From assembly GCF_932526225.1 (NCBI RefSeq), contig NC_064042.1, positions 4,943,001 to 5,007,000 of the forward strand: a DNA stretch of 64,000 nucleotides, read 5' to 3'. The notes below the pieces were generated by a model that made no database searches, was not told the origin of the DNA, and saw only the letters and a list, made by a program, of their open reading frames with translations. A program made the translations under genes and the position numbers. The stretch's first letter is position 1; each line of letters opens with the position of its first letter. Shown here piece by piece: positions 21,425-33,300 of this stretch. Origin of the DNA: Nematostella vectensis. Lineage: Eukaryota; Cnidaria; Anthozoa; Actiniaria; Edwardsiidae.

Positions 21425-22426
21425 ATGGCGGACGAGGCAAGGGAGGTATTGACTTCGACAGAATTTGATAAGATTTCTGTTGCTCTGGACTCGATTCTTT
21501 CCCATGGAGGGCTAGAAGCTTATCCATTCAAGGTAAATTTGAATTATAAAGTTTTCTAAATCATGTCATTTTGTAGTTTATCATTCACAGTGAAGCATTT
21601 TTTACGATGGACAAACCCAAAGTTAATTTTATAAACGTCAATGAACAGAGCGTCTGTTTTGCATGGACATTTTTTCGGATTTTATTTGTATGCATTATAA
21701 TGAGCTTTCTGATCCGTCCGTTTGAGTCTGTTTGATGAAAATTTACCTAGACTATCTAATCATTCTTTTTTTTTTCAGATTGGATGGTATAACAACCAAG
21801 TAACTCACAAGCAATTTCAGTTTCCATTCGACCCTGACACTCTAGCCTTTGTTATAATCAGTACTCCAGAAATGTTTGAGAAAGGCTTCAAACCCTTTAT
21901 CACTGATGCTGACTGTCTGGGTAGTCGTGACCCAATAGATGAGTGTATGACAGCATTCTTCCTCAAAGTAAAGCAAGCCTTTCCATGTCATGAGATTGAC
22001 GCTATTCATGACTTTGAGCTACATCCAAACAGAAGACCAAAAGTTTTAGTGCAAACTGCTGCACATGCTGCTGGTGCTGCCTACTTTTACCAGCGCAAGG
22101 ATATCACCGATGATCCATGGCCCCCTACCCAGCGCATATGTGGTGTGTGCGTCCATCCGAAGTATGGAGGTTGGTTCGCCATCAGAGGAGTTTTGATATT
22201 CAAGACTTTTAAGTATCCAGATTTGCCCAGGAAGCCGCCAATGGATGTTGTAGTTGGAGATGAGAAGAGGATTGAGTTGCTAGAAAAGTTTAATTTTCAC
22301 TGGGAAGACTGGAGTTTTCGGGATGTTGTCCCATCTGAAAGGAAGTACTCAGATCAACAGATAAAATATTTCAGCACTTTACCAGTTAATCGAAAGGATC
22401 TTTTAGATAGCATATTAAAAGAATAA
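21425..22426 (+). CDS. MMACHC: Methylmalonic aciduria and homocystinuria type C protein (cobalamin trafficking)
   Basis: Exons 21425-21532 and 21779-22426, joined in phase 0, give 251 residues (the human protein has 282). MMACHC is the cytosolic chaperone that removes the upper ligand from incoming cobalamins (decyanation, and glutathione-dependent dealkylation) and passes the cofactor on towards methionine synthase and methylmalonyl-CoA mutase. Recognition is firm: HPNRRPKVLVQTAAHAAGAA, FGGWFAIRG-like GGWFAIRGV, EKFNFHWEDWSFRD and YFSTLP all match the family in order. The start MADEAREVL has a good context (AAAATGG). An in-frame ATG at 21329 would add 32 residues read through the opposite gene's first exon and is not preferred. 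The short C terminus lacks the extended tail of mammalian proteins. Confidence 0.96.
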
Positions 22427-22874
22427 GGTGACAAAAATTTAATGATGACATAGGCAAAGCATAATGGAAGAAATAAGGGGAAGAAAAAATGCAGAAAATA
22501 TATGTGTAAATAATATTTGCATGGGGATTCAAACCAATCAACCACAAATATGTCAAACCACTTATAAAGTTCCCTCTCCGATCCCGTGAAAATAAACCCT
22601 TTCTTACATAGAAAGAGTTCTGAATCTAGCTGATCTGTAAGCGCTGTATACGTTGTCTTTTGTTGTTTTTATTTTGTCGCCAAAAGCCGGAGCGTGTGCA
22701 AGTTTTCCACCCAGAAAGCCTTTTACAACTACAGGCGCACCCTTGGCAGCCAAAAAGTAGGTCATTTCTTATTAAGAAATTTTCAAATATTACGCTTTTT
22801 CCATATGATACCTATGACTGTGCACGCTCTCGGATAACCCTAGGAAGTCGCCTGAACTATTACGGTAGGTTTGA

Positions 22875-22928
<54 letters not shown>

Positions 22929-24039
22929 CTGCGTAATCCGTAAAAGTGGACCTTATTTTTTCGAGGGGGGGGGGGGGGGGGTCTTGATAGAAATCGGAAT
23001 TGGCTACAAAAAAGTTTGACTTATAGATTTATTTATCAAATCCGCTTATGCGTTTTTTTTAATAGAAGAGGATCGCGGGCTCTGCATTTCCTCCCCTTCG
23101 GGAAAGGGAAAAGGGCTGAAAATGTCTGCGACGCGGCGATGTATAAAAAAAAAACAATCGCTATGCGTCGGACCTGAAGAAGGCAGATATTGGCCTGCTG
23201 AAATAATGAACTCTGCGTTGTGTCTCTTTTTTCTTTGAAAGTCCTGTTTTTTTAAGGTTTGCAGTGAAACGCCATAAACGGACCGGCATTAGGCGGACGA
23301 CCTTCGATAACGGACGCAAGAGAGCCTACCCCAAATTATTTAGTCAGACCCTAATACATAAAACCTCCCTTCTACCTTTATCACATTCTTCGCTTGGCAA
23401 TTCTGCAAACAAAATGTTGAGTAGCGACATTGTTTAATAAATGTAGCTTCTAAATAGCTAATTATAGGGTTCCTGAAGAAACACAATGGTTTTCTCCGGT
23501 CCTTTCAAAAAGAAAGGAAGCCACTGCGATAAATCAAATGGCAGATTCTTTGTTAAATTTGTTGGTGGTGATTTGTAATAACTTTTTAAAAATGCCCAGA
23601 ATAAGGTAGAATGCAACCTAATAATTCGAACCTCTTGTTTTTAGAAATCTTTTGAAGTTTGACAAAGTTTGCAGTAAACATTTATACCGTCGCCATAACA
23701 ACGTTGACTGAATGACGTCACGTGAAAATAACAGCATGATTATCGATTGGCGAAAAGTTGCTCCCTTTTATTCGAAGAATAGAGTAATTCAACAAATTTA
23801 ACAAAACTAAACTTCCACGCTACATCCAAAGAAATAAGAAATACGGAAGCTCAGTAAATCGTGGTTTTATGATCTTGGATTAATATCGCCGGGCGAGGGA
23901 AGCCATTTGATGATCAATTTCGCCTTTGATGCCCCTTCTTCTAAGTGAAGATGGAATTTGGATGGCGTTCGAAGTCACTTTGAAAAGTTGCATAACGTGA
24001 GGAAAGAAAATCGGCTTTAATTAAGCCAATAGAGCTCCC
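22427..24039. other. Intergenic region between MMACHC and the giant gene
   Basis: Holds the MMACHC 3' UTR, then repeats. The segment near 22725-22795 (GGCAGCCAAAAAGTAGGTCA) also occurs near 27430-27480. Bases 22878-22928 are about 30 T followed by about 21 G. Bases 22929-23015 (GCGTAATCCGTAAAAGTGGA) match 42119-42290. The last kilobase before 24040 should hold the promoter and 5' UTR of the giant gene, but I see no recognisable elements or upstream coding exon. Confidence 0.5.
22591..22596 (+). terminator. AATAAA polyadenylation signal for MMACHC
   Basis: A canonical AATAAA lies 165 bases after the MMACHC stop. No cleavage site can be proved from sequence. Confidence 0.55.
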
Positions 24040-24340
24040 ATGAAACCGGGCAGGTTTGGTTTTCCCTTTGCGGGAAAGAAACTACTTCTATATGGCGTCG
24101 TTTTCGTATTTTTGGCTCTAAATTTAGCAGGTAAACATGGTGAATTTTGTACTCGAAACTCTTGTCTGGGATAGCGGGGAACTTTGTAGAATTATAAACT
24201 GAATTTTATTGTTTTGTCTGTGTAGGAGAAGTGAATGCTGCTTGTGATTGCGGAGTAGATTGTCCCTGCGATCAGTCAAACTGTACTGCCGGAACTTATT
24301 GGCAAACCGGGATTTGTGTTCAATGTCCTGCCGGTCACTA
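24040..24340 (+). other. Giant gene exons 1-2: signal peptide and N terminus
   Basis: Exon 1 (24040-24130) starts ATG and encodes a basic stretch, then a hydrophobic core (LLLYGVVFVFLALNLAG). Exon 2 (24226-24340) continues with EVNAACDCGVDCPCD and the first CPAGHY module. Cleavage after VNA is likely. Phases are 1 then 2. No upstream in-frame coding is needed, which supports this as the true start. Confidence 0.75.
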
Positions 24341-27300
24341 GTACGTATAATTTTGCACTGACTATTATTATCTGCAGATTAATAATGAAGTGGTTTAAAC
24401 CATTTACACAGCAAAGATCACGATTATCTAAACCACGACTGGTCTTGTTGTTATAATATTCTTGGAAGTGCTATCGATTTGATGTTTTCCGCCCCCGTCT
24501 CGAACTCAGTTTTATGGCAATTTTATCAACAACAACAACAACAACAACAATATAACTTTATTTATACCACACACAGAAATTACAGTAAGAAAATAAATAA
24601 TAATTACAGATTTTGGGTATTGGCTGCCTAGAAGTAACTAAAAAGCTAATCTGGCTAGGCAGCACAAAATAGTTCAATTAAATGGAGCGTATAGCAAGGA
24701 CGTACAAGGCACGAATACAAAATACATGAAAGCAGCAGCAAAATAAAATGCAATAAAACAAAAAAACTAGATAGAAGCTAATAATTTTCAAGGATTGAGG
24801 TCTTTATTGCAGCCTTGAAGCTAGGCAAACGCATGGTTTTGGTAGGTTCTTTGATGTTATTCCAAATTGAGGCACCTTTAAAACGAATATTAAACTTTCC
24901 ATAATTAGTTCGAGGTAAAGGGAGGCAGTACGATGATTTAGAAGCCAGTCTTGTATTATATTTGTGCCTTGAAGCAACCGTAGTAAAAAAAGAATCAAAA
25001 GGAGTTGGAAGTAGATTCAAATGAAATTTGTACATAAATATTGTGTTTAAGTAATAGATTAGATCAGGAGATTTCAAGATATTTAGTTTTCTAAAGATAG
25101 GAGAAGTATGTTCAATGTAAGATGAGAAAGTTATGATTCTAACAGCTTTCTTCTGTAAAATAAAAAGAGGCTTGATTGTTGATTCATATGTGTTGCCCCA
25201 AATAATAGCACCATAAGTAAGAAATGGATAAATTAGAGAATAATATAGCTGAGTGAGAATTGTTGGTGATACATAGTAACGCAGCTTTGCTATTATTCCG
25301 ACCCCTCTGGAGATTTTCTTACTTAACTGGTTAATGTGCTCCTTCCAGTTAAGAAAGGAGTCAATAACTACACCAAGATATTTGATATTATTTTTTTGTT
25401 TAATGGTATTATTATTGATTGATAAAGAAATAGAACTAGCCAGCCTCTTTTGTGCTGGTCGAAAAATGACAAAATTAGTTTTACTGATGTTCAAAGCCAA
25501 TTTATTTGCACAAAGCCAACGATTTATATTATACAGATCTGTGTTTACTTTGGTCTCTAAGGATGTCAATGAAGAATCGGCACAAAATAAATTGGCAAAT
25601 TATCAAATACTTAAAGTTAATTATGTTTGAGAAGTTGTTGTATCCTTTGCATTTATTTTTTTTAAGAATAACCCTGGAAACGGCATTTTAGTTTCTATAC
25701 ATTATTATCTTGGAAACCATGCCTAATTGATTTATAATAGCCTTTTTATCACTACCCTACTAAGTTTGTTTTTAGTGTACTTTTTTCTGTTTGTCAATCT
25801 GTCAAGTAATGTAACCTTTCTCTCCTTCGATGCGCATTACATCGTTTGACTTTTTAACTTTTTCGAGCATAGCACAGCAAGGCACTCTTATTTTATCACT
25901 TTTATGTGTTTGTCATGACTGGGTTTGTTCCCTATCACTCAAAGACCATCTTACCAATCACGCTATTTTTCATGGCTATCTTTTTCCTGCCAAAGTACAG
26001 TCAACTCGCTTTTCTATTACAAGCTTGCCCTGAAAAAGCCCTGTCAGATCTAACCACTAGATAACAAGAGGCAAACATATATTTTTTCAGCAAGGCTTGT
26101 GCAAGAACCTCTTAGCTAATCTTAAAATTCAAGTGCTAGATATCATAAAATGAACAGCTTATAAATTCCATCTTTTTTTTTTTAGCTGTGCCGGTAATTC
26201 TAGTGCCCCGACACCCTGTGTCGCAGGAACAGCCAATTCCAACACTGGCTCCTCTGATTCATCTGCATGTGTGGTAAGTTTATATTCCATTAACAGGTTT
26301 TAGTATGTAAGCTATAGGATTTTATATTATTAGTTTTTAGTTACATTGTGGTTGTCGTTTTTTATATTTTTTACAGAGCTGTTCTGCAGGCTATAATGCT
26401 ACGGAGGGCTCCACAGCGTGTTCCGCGTGTCCCGCTGGCTACGAGTGCAGTGGGGGCACTGCATCCCTATGTACTGCTGGTCAGTACTCAACAGTGGGTT
26501 CTCCAAGTGGTTGTCAGACTTGTCCTTCCAATAAAGTGTGTGCCGACCCAAGCCAGCTACCCCAGGTAATGAAATAAATCAGTTGTCTAGGGGTAGGCCG
26601 AGGAATTCTCAAAATGAGACACCATACCGATTGTAAGGGGGTCGCAATACATGAAATATGACAGGAGGTAAATGTCTGAATTTCTAGTCTAAAATGGTGG
26701 AAGGGTTCATGCAACATCAAAATACAGATACAAACTTATCTGCCTCAAAATTAACACAACAATGTGAACTACCTGTAACTATTTATATTTTGTGGCAAGG
26801 GGGCCACAGTTTTTGTGAATAGGGCCCTCTCTAAATTCTTTGCCATGTATGGCTCTGCAGACAGTGAGTTTGTAGCAGAATTCTATCCCAGTGAACCAGG
26901 AATTAAAGCCGCATTGTCACCAGTTAACTTCCGGAGGTCCAATTGAAACCTCAACCGTTAAAAGATAAAAGAATCTTTTCAAATCCGAAATATTTAACAG
27001 GCCATCCGCTATAAATTAGCAGTCACATCCTCAAAGAAACTTCCAATAGACACACTGCTTTCTATATTTTAAAATATTTTTCTTGTTTTCCGTTAAAAAT
27101 CATCTGAGATTCTTACGTAATCGACCGGAAGTAAACTGGTGACGATGCAGCTTTAATGCAACTTGATTATGTTTGCAGAATTGTCCTGCCGGTGAAGAAG
27201 TAGCGGCATCCAAGGCAGCATGTCAACCATGTGCTGCGGGAGAGTACTCTAACACTGGAGAGGCCTGTCAACCATGTACGACAGGCTACTTCAGTCTGGG

Positions 27301-30300
27301 TGGGGCAAGCAGCTGCACCCCATGCTCCATTGGACATCAGTGAGTGCAGAACTAATGAGATTATTAGTACAATGTTCTGAAGTAGTCAGATGTTCAGATG
27401 GCGTATACTTACAGGGGGATGGGGGCAGGTGCACCCCCTTAGCTGCCAAAAAGTGGGTCATTTCTTATTGAAGGACTGTCAAATAACTATTCTTTAATGC
27501 TCATTCTCTCTCAGCAATGCTAGGTATGTGCCTGTTCTGAATAAGTGGTCAGTCAGTCAGTAATTTTCAAAGCCACAAGATTTCAGTTTACAAGCCAGTG
27601 TTTTAAACTATTATTAAAGATATGTGTTACTGTATGACACTAATTCCATCGTATTTACAACTCATAAACTAACTCTATTTTGCAGATGTTCCAACCAAAC
27701 TATTGCCCCAGTGCGCTGTTCTCCAGGAGAGTATGCACCTGCTGGTCAGGCAAACTGTACAGCATGCGAGGCTGGTACATACTGTCCTGATGTTCCACTA
27801 GCATCACCATACATGTGTACTAACGGCACCTACTCCAATGGCCAGCGTCAGACCAGCTGTCAAACATGCCAGGCTGGGTACAGGTGTGGATCAGGTGCTA
27901 CATCAGAGACAGCTTGCGGGGATGGGACGTACAGCAAGGAGGGTTCTGACACGTGTACTGAGTGCCCAGCAGGTCACAGGTAAGATGATCACATGTCTAC
28001 TGGAGGGAATCCTGTCAGAAGGGGGGGGGGAGGGGCAGAAGCAAGTGTTTCAAGAAAGGGGGGCAAGATTCATTGCTCTTCCATATATTTCCTTATATTT
28101 CAAATGTCTGAAAATAGGGGGGGGGGGTGCTATCAGCCCCCCCCCTAGATCTGCCCCTGCCTGTGATCTTCTTGTGAAAAAATCTTTGAATTGAAGTTTG
28201 GCCAAAAAATGAGAGTTTAAAAACCTTTGTTAAACCTGTCTACCGGAGAGAATCCTGTGAATTCCCTGTGAAAAACCTGTGAGAGTCCTGTGTATTTTAG
28301 ACATTTATAGGCATATTGTGGTGGCACTTCTTGTGGTTTTATGCAGAAAGTAGTAAGCCTATGTTATTGTTTTGGCCTGTAGTATAGGAATAAAGCCAAG
28401 TTTAGCATTACTCTCCTAAAATCTGTTTGATAGACAAGTTAAGTCAGCATGATAAGTATTCTCCCTAAGGGGCTGTTTTCGAGATTGGGCATGGCTTGAA
28501 TACATTTTAGGTGCTACAGCACCTATTTAGGGAAGGCCAATCACTCCACCATATTATGCTCCCGCTCAATGGCGAGTCACACAAGGCATCCATTTCCATC
28601 AGCTAATTCATGCAAGTAGCCATGATATTTTCAATCAAATATAATCAATAACATATCAGACTTCATTTGAAGATTATTTTAAAGTTTCCTTACAAATAAA
28701 CCACTGTAATGATGTCAATGATAAACAATAACAAATGAGTGGGTGATCAAAATTCTTTCATACTTGAATAGAAAAAGGGGAAACCCTATTTTTTCTTACA
28801 GATATCTTTTTTTTCCCCTAGCTGTGCATCAAAATCAGCAGACCCTGTCAAATGCCTAGCAAAGCAGTATGCCCCTTCAGGTAGCCTGGCCTGTATAGAC
28901 TGCCCAGTTGGGTCATACTGCCCTACCGATGGTCTGTCATATCATATTACATGCGCTAATGGCACATACACCACAGCCGTCAATCAAACTGAATGTGCAA
29001 CATGTCCTGCGGGCTCCAAGTGTCCTGATGTCACGCAAGCACCCGTGGCTTGTACAAATGGGTATTATAGTGGGGATGGAGCCACTGAATGCACACTTTG
29101 CCCTGCTGGCTACAGGTGGGTTATAAATTCAAATACAAATTCAAATTGTCTGTGACCTCATTTCTGATATTATGCAACTCTTATGCACCTATTCCTGCTA
29201 AAAAAACACTCTTGAACTTTTGAAAAGGCAAAAAGATCTACAAGGCTTAAACTTTGTGCAAAATAACTGTTTCACAGCCCGCCGGCACAGACTCGTAATA
29301 GAAAAGTGCCATTGGGTGTTAAAGATTGGTTGCGCATCAAAATGTATAAAAAAGACAAAGTAAGCCTCAACAATCTCCGAGAATTTACAGTACTTTAAAG
29401 TAAAATAGGGATTTTGTCAAAATATCAAACATTTTTGACATCCTACTGAGGCTTGGAAATTTGATTTTCCCACTAATATCCTCACATGTTTTGGAACTTT
29501 TTCTTTGTTATATGAGACAAACAACCAAAACAGTTATCCAGCCATTGATGGGGCACATACTTTGTGGGCTTACAGAAACGAACTGGAAATCAATGCCTAT
29601 TTTTAAATTAAAATTCTTGTACTCAACCTAAAGCCATCTTCTCAGTACTAGGCCATGGCCGCATTTTGTGTTAATGTCATCTAGAAGTTGTTTTAGCCTT
29701 GCCATGCATGCCCTGCTATCACATGTTTGTTGTAGTAGTATTGTTACTTAGTAGTCTCCATTCTCACTTCTACCCAGCTGTGCCATAAAGTCATCACCAC
29801 CTGTGCAATGCCTAGAAGGACAGTTTTCCCCAACTGGACAAACCTCATGTAAAGATTGTCCTGTTGGCTCATACTGTCCCTACAACGGCCTCACAAGTCC
29901 TGTGACATGTGTTAACGGCACTTACACTAACACTGTTAATAACACCGCATGCAACACTTGTCCCGCTGGGTCTAAATGTGCTGATGTCACCCAGTCTCCT
30001 GTGGCATGTCCTAATGGATACTATAGTGGGGAAGGAGCTACGGATTGTACACTTTGCCCACCAGGCCACAGGTTTATATCTTGATGTTTTATAATGTTTT
30101 AAACTAGCAATAATATTTTTTAACATAATTATTATCATAATTGAAAGCTTTTTGATTAATGTATATGAGACCTCCATAGGAGGGCTGGTACATGAACACT
30201 ACACTCTGCTCCTGGTCCAGGGGTATACATCTGTGAATTTTCGATGTTGTTTGATGTATATTCATTGTAATCATTTTACTATTCTTTGATTCAATCTCTT

Positions 30301-33300
30301 TTTTTTTTGCAGGAGGGGAGGGGGGTGGCTGGCAATCAAAGGAAATATATTGGAAAATTCCATCCTCTATCATTTGATTGGTTGTAGGTTATTATTATAG
30401 TCAAGCAAACTCAGATGTAATATCTTTTGGTAATATCTATGACCCTCAAAAAAATGTACCATATATGTATAATGGTCTAATGGAACTTTGTCTTGGTCCT
30501 CTACCAGTTGTCAGAATAAGGCCTTGGCACCAGTCCCATGCACATCAGGGTCTTTTGCCCCAGAAGGAACACACACTGCATGTCTGGCATGTCCGGCCGG
30601 GTCATACTGCCCCTCGGACAAACTCTCTACCCACTTACCATGTCCAAATGGTACTTACACAACCACGCCTAGCCAGACGGGGTGCAGTGACTGCCCTCCA
30701 GGGCACAGGTGTCCACATGCGGCCAGTGCTCCGGTGGTGTGTGATAATGGGACATTCAGCCTGGGGAAGACAACAGAGTGTACCATCTGCCCAGCTGGAT
30801 ACAGGTATTGCTAATGTTGTGCTCACTGTTATCTTTCAAAGATAAGTATTTCATAGCCGTCAACCCAACTTGGACAAAAATCTTGTTAAATCAGGTGAAA
30901 TACAGTAATGTGAAAAAAGCCAAGAGAGCCAATGGGGGTGAATACAGATAATATATGAACGTTCTCACAAAAATTAGGCTTGTGATGTTAGGTCCAAAAT
31001 CTTGTGACACCCGCCTAATGTGGGTAGTTGACAACTACGCTATTTTCAGTTTTGCCCAATTTTGGGTGTGGCAAAAGCTCTGATGGGTGAGCTTGTTATA
31101 TTGATTATTTGTTGCCTTTATTGATGCATTAATGACTCAGACCATTGCAAGCTAACGCACTTGACAGTGTAATGATTAACAATGATTGAAATTATAACCT
31201 TCTAATCAGTTGCTTGATTACATTGCATGATTTAATTATATATGATTGCATTACATGAGTTAATTGTTTGGCTCTAAAATAAATTGTAACATGATGCATG
31301 ATTAATTTGATTTGCATGCTCTCTTTACTAATCTAATCCATAGTTGCCCAAGTGGTTCAGCACCAGTCTTGTGCACAAATGGCACTTACGTACATCAGAC
31401 GGTCTCTCGTTGCGAACCCTGTCCTAAGGGTGCTTTTTGCCCGTATGATGGCATAGCGAACTTTATCCTTTGCGGCCCGGGCACTTATACAGACACTCTA
31501 AGCAGCACTACATGCAAAACGTGCCCTGCTGGGTCTAAGTGTCCCAGCTGGGCTATGCAGGCACCTGAGCCATGCCCAAGTGGTACCTATGCCAATACGA
31601 CAGGTGCAACAGCCTGTATTCTTTGTCCAGAGGGTCATAGGTGAGATTCCATTAATGATCAGATACTATATTTATTATGAGAACTTGAGTGTTTTCAAGC
31701 AAGTACACACAGAAATATTTTTATTAGCATGATCCCTCTAAATTTACAGTACTTTAAAATAAAAAAAGGATTTTGTCAAACTATCAAACATTTTTGACAG
31801 TCAAACATTTTGTACCATATATGTATAATGGTCTAATGGAACTTTGTCTTGGTCCTCTACCAGTTGTCAGAATAAGGCCTTGGCACCAGTCCCATGCACA
31901 TCAGGGTCTTATGCCCCAGAAGGAACACACACTGCATGTCTGGCATGTCCGGCTGGGTCTTACTGCCCCTCGGACAAACTCTCTACCCACTTACCATGTC
32001 CAAATGGTACTTACACAACCACGCCCAGCCAGACGGGGTGCAGTGACTGCCCTCCAGGGCACAGGTGTCCAAATACAGCCAGTGCTCCAGTGGTGTGTGA
32101 AAATGGGACATTCAGCCTGGGGAAAACAACAGAGTGTACCATCTGCCCAGCTGGATACAGGTATTGCTAATGTTGTGCTCACTGTTATCTTTCAAAGATA
32201 AGTATTTCATAGCCGTCAACCCAACTTGGACAAAAATCTTGTTAAATCAGGTGAAATACAGTAATGTGAAAAAAGCCAAGAGAGCCAATGGGGGTGAATA
32301 CAGATAATATATGAACGTTCTCACAAAAATTAGGCTTGTGATGTTAGGTCCAAAATCTTGTGACACCCGCCTAATGTGGGTAGTTGACAACTATGCTATT
32401 TTCAGTTTTGCCCAATTTTGGGTGTGGCAAAAGCTCTGATGGGTGAGCTTGTTATATTGATTATTTGTTGCCTTTATTGATGCATTAATGACCCAGACCA
32501 TTGCAAGCTAACGCACTTGACAGTGTAATGATTAACAATGATTGAAATTATAACCTTCTAATCGGTTGCTTGATAACATTGCGTAATTTAATTATATATG
32601 ATTGCATTGCATGAGTTAATTGTTTGGCTCCAAAATGAATTGTAACATGATGCATGATTAATTTGATTTGCATGCTCTCTTTACTAATCTAATCCATAGT
32701 TGCCCAAGTGGTTCAGCACCAGTCTTGTGCACAAATGGCACTTACGTACATCAGACGGTCTCTCGTTGCGAACCCTGTCCTAAGGGTGCTTTTTGCCCGT
32801 ATGATGGCATAGCGAACTTTACCCTTTGCGGCCCGGGCACTTATACAGACACCCTAAGCAGCACTACATGCAAAACATGCCCTGCTGGGTCTAAGTGTCC
32901 CAGCTGGGCTATGCAGGCACCTGAGCCATGCCCAAGTGGTACCTATGCCAATACGACAGGTGCAACAGCCTGTATTCTTTGTCCAGAGGGTCATAGGTGA
33001 GATCCCATTTGACTAATTTTTACTTTAATCATAGTTGCCTTCAGCATGGGTCGTGTACTTACAAACATCACAGGGTCTCTTGTTGGGTGCATTTTGTCCT
33101 CACGACAGTTTAGCAAATTTTACTTTTAGTGCCCTTGGCACTTTATGTGATTTTGAATGGAGCACCCCATGCAAATTTTGTGGGCCCTATTGCTGCTATT
33201 CACACCCCTACAGCATTATGGGTTTCATGCAAATTTGCAAGTTTGTATGGACTGTTCCCAGGGGGTTATAAGTGAGCATGTTGGCTAAAAGTTATTAGAT

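Larger units (their letters stand above)
27686..32996 (+). other. Giant gene exons 6-12: seven symmetric 2-2 phase exons of 294-297 bp
   Basis: Exons 27686-27979, 28822-29115, 29778-30071 (294 bases each) and 30508-30804, 31344-31640, 31864-32160, 32700-32996 (297 each). Each begins with C or T completing a Ser or Gln codon before the first Cys (CS, CASKS, CAIKS, CQNKA, CPSGS) and ends in CPAGYR, CPAGHR or CPEGHR with a split Arg codon. Each is one 98-99-residue module containing a CPxGSYCP core, an NGTY sequon and a closing Cys pair. Symmetric phase means any exon can be duplicated or skipped without frameshift. Confidence 0.9.

Noticed and set aside
22660-23019. 119-codon plus frame after MMACHC
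   Set aside because: Composed of a dispersed repeat and the poly-T/poly-G tract; no conserved coding pattern.
24778-25569. 263-codon minus-strand frame as a host gene
   Set aside because: The residues are the C-terminal part of a LINE reverse transcriptase, followed by a 3' UTR and a (TTG)n tail; it is a truncated retrotransposon.
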